Source: Rhynchopus sp. YZ270_cl-10 (taxonomy: Eukaryota; Euglenozoa; Diplonemea; Diplonemida; Diplonemidae). Taken from it: 64,000 nucleotides of DNA. The stretch lies in assembly GCA_964035575.1 (NCBI GenBank), contig OZ037855.1, positions 558,001 through 622,000 of the forward strand. The letters are read 5' to 3'. Under the pieces are notes generated by a model that worked only from the letters and a program-made list of their open reading frames with translations, did not search any database and was not told the origin of the DNA. Below are positions 31,119 to 41,007 of the stretch, piece by piece. The translations under genes and the position numbers were made by a program. How positions within the stretch are numbered: position 1 is the stretch's first letter; each line of letters starts with the position of its first letter.

Positions 31119-31409
31119 ATGAAACAGTTGATCATAACTCATAATCCGGCGGACCCCAACATGACCAAGGTCGCGACGCGAGTGGGCTCCGGGGCGGAAA
31201 TATATACTATGACAGTTGGGATGCCTCCCAGCTTTCGACGGGAGGCTTTATTCACAAAGACAGGCATGCCCGTGAAGCACGTCTCGTATATAGATCAAAA
31301 CGACACGGTGGTCCGAGGTGGTCCACGGGGCTCTCAGTGGATGGGTGAAATGACGCTTTGTTTTGTGGGCACTTTAAAACAGAGGCCGTTCGAGGGTGAC
31401 ATCGAATAA
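31119..31409 (+). CDS. hypothetical small protein (only plus-strand candidate)
   Basis: An ORF for 96 residues starting MKQLIITHNPADPNMTK and ending RPFEGDIE before TAA. Its base composition (near 50 percent GC) stands out against flanks that are mostly A and T, and codon third positions look used as in the real genes. It has no signal peptide, membrane span or motif that I recognise. All other supported genes run the opposite way, so this could equally be a decayed fragment or chance ORF. An upstream in-frame extension (MLRHCDK) starts at 31098. No function is proposed. Confidence 0.3.
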   Translation: MKQLIITHNPADPNMTKVATRVGSGAEIYTMTVGMPPSFRREALFTKTGMPVKHVSYIDQNDTVVRGGPRGSQWMGEMTLCFVGTLKQRPFEGDIE

Positions 31410-31437
31410 AAAGAGAAAAAATGTGGAAGATTGGTAA

Positions 31438-31471
31438 TGATTGAACCTAAGCTTCTCGTGCTGAGTCATCT
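31438..31471 (+). repeat. stem-loop repeat, AAGC/GCTT class, diverged
   Basis: TGATTGAACCTAAGCTTCTCGTGCTGAGTCATCT in two parts: left arm TGAACCTAAGC, loop TTCTCGT, right arm GCTGAGTCA. Confidence 0.6.
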
Positions 31472-31594
31472 CATCGAAAAAAAATAGAGAGAAAAAAAAC
31501 AATGATTGAGCAAACATGAAGTGGGAGAAGGTGAATCCGAACAGGGAAAAGGAGGAGAACAAGAGACAGAAGGGGGGTGCTATTCATCCCGCGT

Positions 31595-34500
31595 TTACTG
31601 CAACAGACCATCGTCCTTCGTTGGCATGTTTACATCAAATATGTTCTCTTCGTCGAAGTTAGCCTTCTGGGAACCCTGTGGTGTTGGAGAAATGAGAAGT
31701 GAGGTGCAGCAAACATGGAGGGGGTGAATCAAAAACATACCATAGCAAACTTCGCTGCCACCAGCGCAACACCCACAAGCAGAGCACCTCCTCCACCCAC
31801 GGCAACCCACACCCATGTTTTCGAGTCACCATCGCCGCTGCCGCTGCCACTCATAGGGCTGGCCCCGTTGGACTTCGTGCTGCCGCTGTTGTCGCTGCCA
31901 CTGTTGTCACTGCCGCCCCAGCTGTTTTCGCTGGCCTTCGCGGGCATGTTGTGATCGCTGTAGTTACCACTGTTGCTGGAGTTCCCTTCGTTTCCACTCA
32001 TGTCGCTGTCACTGTGGCTTCCGCTGTGGCTAGCATGGCTTCCGCTGTTGTCACTGCTGTCGCTGTGGCTTCCGCTGTGGCTTGCGTGGCTTCCGCTGTT
32101 GTCACTGCTGTCGCTGTGGCTTCCACTGTGGCTGGCGTGGCTTCCACTGTTGTCGCTGCTGTCACTGTGGCTGGCGTGGCTACCGCTGTTGTCACTGCTG
32201 TCGCTGTGGCTTCCACTGTTGTCGCTGCTGTCGCTGCTGTCACTGTGGCTTCCACTGTGGCTAGCGTGGCTACCGCTGTGGTCACTGCTGTCACTGTGGC
32301 TTCCGCTGTGGCTAGCATGGCTGCCGCTGTTGTCGCTGCTGTCACTGTGGCTGGCGTGGCTTCCACTGTTGTCGCTGCTGTCGCTGTGGCTACCGCTGTG
32401 GCTGGCGTGGCTACCGCTGTGGTCGCTGCTGTCGTTGTAGCTTCCGCTGTTGTCGCTGCTGTCGCTTGCCCAGCTTCCGCTCTCACTTCCGTGGCTGCCG
32501 CTTGCCCGGCTGTCACTGCTGTTGCTGTCGCTCCCCTGGCTGCCACTCGCATTGCTGTCGCTCTCACTGCTGTTGCCGCTGGCATCGCTGTCGTCGCTGT
32601 AGTTGGTCCGGCTTGCCATAGCCAGCACGCCGCTGTTGCTTGCGAAACTGGCGCTCAATCTGCTGTCTCCGTTGACGATATCGCTTGCGCGTCTGACGCT
32701 ATCGCGGCTACCGCTGTTGTCGCTGTGGCTTCCACTGTGGCTAGCGTGGCTGCTGCTGTGGTCACTGCTGTCACTGTGGCTTCCGCTGTGGCTAGCATGG
32801 CTGCCGCTGTTGTCGCTGCTATCGCTGTGGCTTCCGCTGTGGTCACTGCTGTCACTGTGGCTTCCACTGTGGCTTGCGTGGCTTCCGCTGTGGCTAGCAT
32901 GGCTGCCGCTGTGGTCACTGCTGTCACTGTGGCTTCCACTGTGGCTTGCGTGGCTTCCGCTGTGGTCGCTGCTGTCGCTGTGGCTTCCGCTGTGGCTAGC
33001 ATGGCTGCCGCTGTTGTCACTGCTGTCACTGTGGCTTCCACTGTGGCTTGCGTGGCTTCCGCTGTGGTCGCTGCTATCGCTGTGGCTTCCGCTGTGGTCA
33101 CTGCTGTCACTGTGGCTGGCGTGGCTTCCGCTGTGGCTAGCATGGCTGCCGCTGTTGTCACTGCTGTCACTGTGGCTGGCGTGGCTGCCGCTGTGGTCGC
33201 TGCTGTCACTGTGGCTTCCACTGTGGCTAGCATGGCTGCCGCTGTTGTCGCTGCTATCGCTGTGGCTTCCGCTGTGGTCACTGCTGTCACTGTGGCTTCC
33301 ACTGTGGCTTGCGTGGCTTCCGCTGTGGTCACTGCTGTCACTGTGGCTGGCGTGGCTTCCGCTGTGGCTAGCATGGCTGCCGCTGTTGTCACTGCTGTCA
33401 CTGTGGCTGGCGTGGCTGCCGCTGTGGTCGCTGCTGTCACTGTGGCTTCCACTGTGGCTAGCATGGCTGCCGCTGTTGTCGCTGCTATCGCTGTGGCTTC
33501 CGCTGTGGTCACTGCTGTCACTGTGGCTGGCGTGGCTGCCGCTGTGGTCGCTGCTATCGCTGTGGCTTCCACTGTGGCTTGCATGGCTGCCGCTGTGGTC
33601 GCTGCTGTCGCTGTGGCTTCCGCTGTGGCTAGCATGGCTGCCGCTGTTGTCGCTGCTATCACTGTGGCTTCCGCTGTGGCTAGCATGGCTGCCGCTGTGG
33701 TCGCTGCTGTCGCTGTGGCTTCCGCTGTGGCTAGCATGGCTGCCGCTGTTGTCGCTGCTATCACTGTGGCTTCCGCTGTGGCTAGCATGGCTGCCGCTGT
33801 GGTCGCTGCTGTCGCTGTGGCTTCCACTGTGGCTTGCATGGCTGCCGCTGTGGTCGCTGCTGTCGCTGTGGCTTCCGCTGTGGCTAGCATGGCTGCCGCT
33901 GTTGTCGCTGCTATCGCTGTGGCTTCCACTGTGGCTAGCATGGCTGCCGCTGTGGTCGCTGCTGTCGCTGTGGCTTCCGCTGTGGCTAGCATGGCTGCCG
34001 CTGTTGTCGCTGCTATCACTGTGGCTTCCGCTGTGGCTAGCATGGCTGCCGCTGTTGTCGCTGCTATCGCTGTGGCTTCCGCTGTGGCTAGCATGGCTGC
34101 CGCTGTTGTCGCTGCTATCGCTGTGGCTTCCACTGTGGCTTGCATGGCTGCCGCTGTGGTCGCTGCTGTCGCTGTGGCTTCCGCTGTGGCTAGCATGGCT
34201 GCCGCTGTTGTCGCTGCTATCGCTGTGGCTTCCACTGTGGCTTGCATGGCTGCCGCTGTGGTCGCTGCTGTCGCTGTGGCTTCCGCTGTGGCTAGCATGG
34301 CTGCCGCTGTTGTCGCTGCTATCGCTGTGGCTTCCACTGTGGCTAGCATGGCTGCCGCTGTGGTCGCTGCTGTCACTGTGGCTGGCGTGGCTGCCGCTGT
34401 TGTCGCTGCTATCGCTGTGGCTTCCACTGTGGCTGGCGTGGCTTCCGCTGTGGTCGCTGCTGTCGCTGTGGCTTCCGCTGTGGCTTGCGTGGCTTCCACT

Positions 34501-34725
34501 GTTGTCACTGCTGTCGCTGTAGTACAGTGGTGCGCAGAGCGAGTACCCGGGGGCATTGCACAACTCTCCATAAGTACCGCTCGATGAGCCGCACATCGTT
34601 TCGAAGCACTGTGTGTGCACGCTTGCCATATCCTCGGGGCAGGTGCCTTGCATGAAAACTGCTTTGTTGCATACATCCACACTCAGCTGTGCCAGGAGGC
34701 ACGCCGTCACGAGAGAGCCGATCAT
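31595..34725 (-). CDS. SH2: type I surface protein with DSSDNSGSHASHSGSH repeats
   Basis: Exons 31741-34725 and 31595-31675 (65-base intron, GTATGTT...CACAG, phase 0) encode 1021 residues. A signal peptide (MIGSLVTACLLAQLSV) precedes a six-Cys domain (Cys 19, 29, 40, 45, 56, 64) sharing CNKAVF, G-x-CP and QCF-x3-C with SH1. About 850 residues of a 16-residue repeat, DSSD(N/H)SGSHASHSGSH, follow. They are interrupted once by a non-repetitive part (around SGSRDSVRRASDIVNGD). A membrane span at 973-994 (WVWVAVGGGGALLVGVALVAA) leads to a 26-residue tail. The tail carries acidic residues, an EN pair and an NMP motif, and ends in LLQ. The N-terminal 65 residues are identical to SH3. The opposite strand is open over most of the gene because of the repeat, which is not evidence for overlapping genes. 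Confidence 0.85.
32000..34520 (-). repeat. coding 48-bp tandem repeats of SH2
   Basis: About fifty units of a 48-base repeat with frequent 18- or 30-base deletions. GACAGCAGCGAC and AGCCACGCTAGCCAC are the commonest blocks. Block homogeneity is highest at 33580-34400. Confidence 0.9.
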
Positions 34726-34929
34726 TGTCTTTACTAGTTCTATTGAGATTTGTGTTCGGAAGACGGGGGAAATACGTCAAGGGAAGGAAGGGGATGTCGC
34801 GAGAACTTATGCTCTTGCCGGTGCAGCGCACTGACCAGTTGTGTCCTCACAAGCTGGGGTGGGCTCGCAACAGTGGCATGATAGCTTGGTGATAGCCAGG
34901 CTACGAAGGGTTAGACCTGAGCAGCTTTT

Positions 34930-35520
34930 GTACAGTATCAAGGAAGGGTGGTGGGGTAAGAAGGGGTCTGTGCTTTAGCTCTGATGGGGACAGCAGAGGG
35001 AAAACAAACAGGTGACAGGGCTTGACGTATTCAAGGACGAATACAGAAAGATAACATGCCCAAGCACCGCCGGGGAGGGGGAGGAAAACGTTAAAGACGG
35101 CAGTGCCGCGTGGACACAACTTCTATGCATTTTCACAACCGGTGTCAATTTGGAACTCTCAGTTCCAGTGGTCTCAGGTTCAAACAGGGTTAAACTTTTG
35201 TTCGATTTTGGACACACAATTTTTTTTTCACAGGGTCCATAATAGAAAGCAGAAAGGGAGTAAAACGGGGTTAAAAGCAAAAAAACTAGGTTGTGGTATA
35301 TTGCCAAGGCGGAACTATCAGTGCAGGGACTGTGGGTCGTGTGAGAGGTTTTACACTAACGAGCGACAGTCCTTGACACAGGATTGTAGTGGGTCCTGCA
35401 AGAGGTCCAAAGCGAAAGTGAGGCCAGATACTATTTACGATATGTACCATGTAGCATCGGCAAGGCCTGTATGCACGGACGCAGTGCAAAGAGGAAAAGG
35501 GAGGGGAAAGTTCGTGATAG
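34930..35520. repeat. spacer duplication, copy upstream of SH2
   Basis: Counterpart of 29211-29700, somewhat longer through local insertions. Both copies lie at a similar distance 5' of an SH gene. Confidence 0.75.
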
Positions 35521-35750
35521 CTTCTCACACCAGACAAGGATAAAAAGGGGGTGTTTTTTTTTTGACAAAAGGGTTGCATTAATTGGATGAGCTCCACTGT
35601 CCATGCGTTGTTTCAAATGATAAGATTAAGTGCAGTGTCACCTCCAGCAAAAGGAGTTTGCAAGAGGCATCTACGTCACTTCAGCCACCTTAAAACTGTG
35701 CAATATAGTCGTGCTCACGCTGCTCTCGTGGTGCAGAAAAACAAAATGTT

Positions 35751-35820
35751 AGTTGAAATGCGCAAACGCCTCTGTGGGCGCAGGAACCGGATCTCCGCAG
35801 GTTATCGAACCGGGGCACTT
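35751..35820 (+). repeat. stem-loop repeat, long class with GGTTATCGAACC
   Basis: AGTTGAAATGCGCAAACGCC, TGTGGGCGCAGG, then CTCCGCAGGTTATCGAACCG. The complement of the last part reads GGTTCGATAACC, similar to a tRNA B box. Confidence 0.6.
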
Positions 35821-36845
35821 CATATACAACCGAATCAAAAGAAAACAAGAATGATGAACGCCTATCGCGTAAACAAAAAAAAAAAAAAATCTTTGAAACA
35901 AAATGAAAAGACGGGATAAAATACCAAGGAAGAGAGAAAGAAAAATATGTGGGTGACCAGGGGAGAGAAAACAAGAGCTTGGCTAGTCTTTGATGCGTGT
36001 GCACTACTTGTACACAATACTGCGCAAGGACAGCCCCCGGAACCTCTTCTTCCCTCTCACCAAAGAAAAGACGCCAGAATTGCACTTTTTGGGACTCCAT
36101 TTTGCAAAGATTGTTTTCTGTTCAAAATTGTCTCAAACGTGCACCCCAGCCAAACTTTACTAATGAAAGCGGTCTCATCTCCGGTTCACGGGGGCTTGCG
36201 AACCCCTGTGAAGCGCACACCAAGTTGGATAAAAAAGACGTACTCTGCACAGGTGAAGCACACCCATGTATATGTGTCCAGCCTATTGACACTGCCGGAC
36301 ACAGTGGGAAATTCCAGAGGGACATCAAACGGTTGTAGTATAGACAGAAATGATTCATCTACACAGACAATGTAGGCGCCCTGTATCATGTCCGCTTTCC
36401 TGTGGACACGAATTAAAACGAAGCAAGGTAGGTTTGCCTATGAACGTAAGTCTCTCGTGTTAAGTCCCAACCAAATATTATACGTTTAAAAAAAAAGATT
36501 AGGTATTTGCTCGTGTTCGGGTAAACAAAAAGGGTGAAAAAAAAAAGGGTGTGAACTGCAGATGGCGGTTGAAAGACTCAAAGTATTATTCAAAAAAAAA
36601 CAAAAAGTTCACTTTTTATATCCGTTTTGTTTGCACAAGGCGCCCCTAATCTTTTAAGATAAGTTGTGTTAAAAAAAAAAGTCTTGTATTGAAACATAAA
36701 GCATTGCTTGAAACAATTGAGTGAAAAGGAAAACCTCCAAAAAATGACGGTATTAAGTAACTAAAAGACATTCAAAAACAACGGAACAGAGCCAAGAAAG
36801 ACAACAAGTGCAAGACAGAAGTGGGGGGCGGGGGTTATACACCGC

Positions 36846-38139
36846 CTACACCAGGGTTTCTTCTCTCACCGGCATGTTGATCAGCAGCTGGTTCTCCCCA
36901 TCATTGTGCTGGGGTGACATCTTGCCCTGTGGTGGTGGAGATGGTGTAAAAGACGGAGGAGAAATAGTAACTCTGATAGGTAAGTAAAAGGGAAAAAAAA
37001 GGTGGTTTCGTTGATTGCACCATTACCCTGTTGGAAGGGGGTGATTGGCGACCGTATCTGAGGAACTATTTCTCCTTTAAGCTACACTTGTAGGTATAAG
37101 AAACCAAAAAAAAACATACCACAGCAAACTTAGCTGCCACCAGCGCCACACCCGCAAGCAGAGCACCCCCACCCACGGCCACCCACACCCAGCTGGGAGC
37201 TCCTGTGCTATCACTGTCACTGTGACTTCCGCTACCGCTCGCGGCAGCAGCATTATTCCAGACAGCGTTAAACACGCCGGCGCCACTGTAGTTACCGTGG
37301 CTCCCGCTGTCCATGCTATCGCTCGCCCAGCTTCCGCTCTCACTTCCGTGGCTTCCACTGTTGTCGCTGCTGTCACTGTGGCTTCCACTGTAGCTAGCGT
37401 GGCTGCCGCTGTTGTCACTGCTGTCGCTGTGGCTTCCGCTGTGGCTTGCGTGGCTACCGCTGTTGTCGCTGCTATCACTGTGGCTTCCGCTGTTGTCGCT
37501 GCTATCACTGTGGCTTCCGCTGTGGCTAGCATGGCTGCCGCTGTGGTCGCTGCTATCGCTGTGGCTTCCGCTGTGGCTGGCGTGGCTGCCGCTGTTGTCG
37601 CTGCTATCACTGTGGCTTCCACTGTGGCTTGCGTGGCTACCGCTGTGGTCGCTGCTGTCGCTGTGGCTTCCGCTGTGGCTGGCGTGGCTGCCGCTGTGGT
37701 CACTGCTGTCGCTGTGGCTTCCGTGGCTACCGCTGTTGTCGCTGCTGTCGCTGTGGCTTCCACTGTGGCTGGCGTGGCTGCCGCTGTTGTCGCTGCTGTC
37801 ACTGTGGCTTGCGTGGCTACCGCTGTGGTCGCTGCTGTCGCTGTGGCTTGCGTGGCTGCCGCTGTGGTCGCTGCTGTCACTGTGGCTTCCGCTGTGGCTT
37901 GCGTGGCTTCCGCTGTTGTCACTGCTGTCGCTGTAGTACAGTGGTGCGCAGAGCGAGTACCCGGGGGCATTGCACAACTCTCCATAAGTACCGCTCGATG
38001 AGCCGCACATCGTTTCGAAGCACTGTGTGTGCACGCTTGCCATATCCTCGGGGCAGGTGCCTTGCATGAAAACTGCTTTGTTGCATACATCCACACTCAG
38101 CTGTGCCAGCAGGCACGCCGTCACGAGAGAGCCGATCAT
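36846..38139 (-). CDS. SH3: short type I surface protein of the same family
   Basis: Exons 37120-38139 and 36846-36926 (193-base intron, GTATGTT...CACAG, phase 0) encode 366 residues. Signal peptide and six-Cys domain are the same as in SH2, so the two genes share a recent common source or gene conversion. The repeat stalk is only about 190 residues. It is followed by a unique Ser/Gly/Asn part (SWASDSMDSGSHGNYSGAGV and VFNAVWNNAAAASGSGSHSD), a membrane span at 317-339 and a tail of exactly 26 residues, as in SH2. The tails differ in most positions but keep EN and NMP at the same spacing. A copy of a dispersed repeat sits in the intron (36998-37080). The gene is intact. It lies 480 bases 3'-to-5' from the next gene, with similar 5' flank to SH2 over about 60 bases. 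Confidence 0.85.
36998..37080 (+). repeat. dispersed repeat, copy 2, inside the SH3 intron
   Basis: Matches 438-519 in three blocks (TTCGTTGATTGCAC, GTGATTGGCGACCG, CTATTTCTCCTTTAA) with a different spacer between them. Confidence 0.6.
37340..37930 (-). repeat. coding tandem repeats of SH3
   Basis: Same 48-base repeat as SH2, about twelve units with deletions. Confidence 0.85.
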
Positions 38140-38620
38140 TGTCTTAACTAGTTCTATTGAGGTTTGTGGTGGGAAGACTTCGGGGGGTTAAATACGTTAA
38201 AGAAAGCTGTGGGTTTATCTTGCAAAAAGTTATGCCTTTTTCTTTTTGACAGAGAACGTGAAAAGTGCACACGAGCACGCGGGTATGCACCATTCGTCTC
38301 TCTACCTTCGGCCTTGCAAAGGCTCAGGCGAATCGCATGAGTTGAGATGCTCGATTGCTCGGATACTTCAGCCAGTACGCTCTATACGACTTCGCCACCC
38401 TCTCGCAACACACTCCACTGTGGTTGCGCAAAACCTTCCCCTCCCCCGGCATCCCTCCCACCCCCCTCCCCCTTCAAAACGGAACCGAACAGAAAATCAT
38501 ATTGGTCGAACACACACCCCCCTTCCCCCCACCCACCTCCACGAGCTGGGTTGCTGTATAGAGTCGTTCATCTTCTCTTCTTTCTTTCTCGCCTTATTGC
38601 TTCATTATTTTCTTTTGAAT
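38140..38620. other. short spacer between SH3 and the multi-pass protein gene
   Basis: The first 60 bases match the SH2 5' flank. The rest is C-rich on the plus strand (38440-38550) with no ORF or repeat that I recognise. Confidence 0.55.
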
Positions 38621-40279
38621 TCACAGATCCGTCATGGTAGTGTTGGCTGGCAGCCATGGGTTGTGTCTCTCGTCGTGGCGGAGCGCAAAGAAGAGGACGG
38701 AGTTGAGAACGAGGAGTCCGATGACGAGCCACCACTTCATTGAGGAGAAGGAGGTGCCAAAGACGTTAGGGTGGTGTTTGTCGACACGGCAGATGTCGAG
38801 CAGGTCGTTTGCGTAGCGCCGGATGCTCCAAAAGAAGTGCACCTGGTCGGCTGTTGTCTGCGAGCGTGACAACGGCGGGCTCTGCTCCAGCTCCTCAATC
38901 GCTGAGTTCCACTTCTTCGTTGCCTCGTACTGAATGTTAGCCAGCACATCGCAGTGCGAATCAAACAAAGACCCAATCTCGACCCCAAAGTACGCCATCA
39001 CGCTGACAAAAATCAATGACGTACCCAACACCGTCAACAACCCGGAGCTGAACAAATCGGTGTCCTTATTGTCAAAAAGGTGTCTCACCACGAGAGTGAT
39101 GGAGGCACCTATGATGGCAAGAATGAGCATGGCGAAGGCAGGCTCTATCAGAACCGAGAGTGCGTTCTGCCGGGTGACGTGCGCGACAAGGAACTGCCGC
39201 ACGGCGTACCACGTACGTAGGTTCTGTGTGGAGTTGAGGATGAAGTAGGGCAGGCGTGTCTTGCACGCACGCTGGCGGATCATCATATCACTAAAGCGCC
39301 CGACCATGAGCGACTGCTGCCGGAGGTTCAACAGAATCACCATCAGCAGCGAATAGAAGATGAACAATGCCACCACAAAGTGCATTGTCGACATCCAAAA
39401 GCACGCCCGCGACAGCGAGGTTGTCAGCGATTTGTTGTTGTACGAGATACGCAGAAGCATTGCCTGGAAGCCTGCAATCGCGAAACCTGTTCATAAAAAA
39501 ATTTTTCAAAACACTACGAAACCCACAAACACCTCAAACGTTACGAGATGATTCTAATCACAAAAAGTCATACCGAGCAGACCACTTTTCCCAAAATTTT
39601 GCGCCTCTGGAAGGAAAGGGATGCCTCTGAAGAGAGGTGTCGACTTCGACAGCTGGATCCCTCTGTACGCAATGTGGCGCACGATGGAGCGTGCGTCCTC
39701 TAGCTGCGAGCCGTCCTTAGGGCAGACGAGCTTTGGGTCTAGCGGCATCTCGAGGTCCACCACATCCGAGGACTGCAGGTTGAGCAGGTGGGTGTCGTAC
39801 TGTGACTCAGAGGCAATGGATCCCCCAGCCTGGTACTGCGTAACGCTGGAGACAAAGGCCTGCTCCTTCGCAAGCCTGTGTATCATGAAGCGACTAATAA
39901 GCAGCCACGTCAGCAGCACAACCTGCACCGCCAGAGGCCCAAAGGCATCGGTCTTATTAACCCCAGTCTCATGGCCATCGTCGTTCACAATAAATAGATA
40001 CATAATAGGCGTTGCCACACAAGAAGCTGTCGTCAAGCACAGTCCAACCCGTATCCATCTAATAAAATTCAGTTCCTTCGGGCGTGTCTGCTGTCTCGCC
40101 CTCCGTTGCTTTCCGGTAAACCAAGTGAAATCTTCCTCTGTTGGCAAAATCGTTCCGAAAACGTGTCCCAACCCGCATGCCCGCACATCTAAAGACTCAT
40201 GCACTGTTCCTAAGAGGCCTACACTGCTTGCTGTGGCCCGATCGCGCGCGGCGTCACGGTCATAGTCGCCGCCACTCAT
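38621..40279 (-). CDS. multi-pass membrane protein, family not recognised
   Basis: Exons 39574-40279 and 38621-39486 (87-base intron, GTATGA...ACAG, phase 1) encode 523 residues. A soluble N-terminus of about 75 residues is followed by six or seven hydrophobic spans. Two are near residues 78-100 (IRVGLCLTTASCVATPIMYL) and 112-134. A long hydrophilic loop follows, rich in dileucine-like and acidic motifs (SDVVDLEMPLDPKLVCPKDG). After the splice junction come spans around HFVVALFIFYSLLMVILL, FAMLILAIIGASITLVV, LLTVLGTSLIFVSVMAYFG and WWLVIGLLVLNSVLFFAL. The arrangement is loosely like gustatory-receptor-like 7TM or anion-channel proteins, but no diagnostic motif is present, so no function is given. 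The ATG at 40279 follows an in-frame GTG that would add two residues. Plasma or endomembrane location is inferred only from hydropathy. Confidence 0.75.
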
Positions 40280-40718
40280 ATTCACAGTGTTCGGTAGATA
40301 GTTAATAGTGTGAAGGGGTGGTGGGGGGGAGGAAAGAGAGGGGGTGTGGGGTGTGTGTGGGGGACTGAAGGGGCGTGGTGTGGGTTAAATAGTTGTCAAT
40401 TTCCTTTTCGCTACCTAAAGAGGGAGGTGGGGACATAGAAAGCAAAATAGAATTGCGGCCGTTTTTGTAAAGCGTTGTTTTTTTGTGTTTTTTTTTTTTG
40501 TTGTTTTCTCACTCCCCTACCATATTTTTTTATGTTAAACCTGGTTTTTGTTTTCTGCATTTAATGCAACATCGTGTGGTATTTTTAAACAATTTTTTTT
40601 CTCCCTCCCCCGATTTGCTGTATTTGAAAATGGGAAAGGGAAATAGTCTGAAAGACTCAAAAAAAAAAACTCCGTAAAAGTCTTGTTTTTTGGTGCTCCG
40701 GGAGGGGTCGATATTGAC

Positions 40719-40775
40719 AGGTCGCTGACAGGTCACCGACAGGTCGTGACACGTCGCTGACAGGTCGTTGACCGA
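40719..40775 (+). repeat. short tandem array of GACAGGTCGCT units
   Basis: Five imperfect units of 10-11 bases (GACAGGTCGCT, GACAGGTCACC, GACAGGTCGT, GACACGTCGCT, GACAGGTCGTT). Confidence 0.75.
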
Positions 40776-40973
40776 CTTCCGAAAGCACCATTTTTGTTTT
40801 TTTTGTTTTGCAATGAATTGGCCAACAAAATGGACAACCGCGCAAAGTATATTAAAAAAAATATATGTGTACAGCGCCTCCTAACCACTCGCAAGGAAGC
40901 GCAACCGTAAAAAGCTTCGTTTCTTTTTTTTTTCTTTTTGCAACCCGATCCCAAAGACAAAACAAAAACAAAA

Positions 40974-41007
40974 AGATGAACCTAAGCCTCGCATCGCTTG
41001 GTCACCT
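40974..41007 (+). repeat. stem-loop repeat, AAGC/GCTT class
   Basis: AGATGAACCTAAGC-CTCGCATC-GCTTGGTCACCT: stem kept, loop altered. Confidence 0.7.

Larger units (their letters stand above)
28963..31594. other. gene-free spacer between SH1 and SH2
   Basis: 29211-29700 is duplicated at 34930-35520. 30190-30480 is a GC-richer island with a perfect GATGATGCT/AGCATCAT inverted repeat at about 30362-30389 but no convincing gene. A small plus-strand ORF (31119-31409) and a stem-loop (31438-31471) complete it. Confidence 0.55.
34726..36845. other. gene-free spacer between SH2 and SH3
   Basis: 34726-34800 matches the 5' flank of SH3. 34930-35520 is the second copy of the duplicated spacer. A long-class stem-loop lies at 35751-35820 and a diverged AAGC-class one at about 36437-36466. 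The rest (36470-36840) is AT-rich with nothing recognisable. Confidence 0.6.

Noticed and set aside
31699-34587. 962-codon ORF on the plus strand and further long ORFs opposite the SH2 gene
   Set aside because: The 48-base repeat has no stop in several frames on either strand, so long antisense ORFs are automatic. The minus frame alone has signal peptide, Cys domain, membrane span and splice sites.
38246-38743. Plus-strand 165-codon ORF near 38.2-38.7 kb
   Set aside because: It is low-complexity (Pro/His-rich from C-runs) and overlaps the well-supported minus-strand membrane-protein exon.
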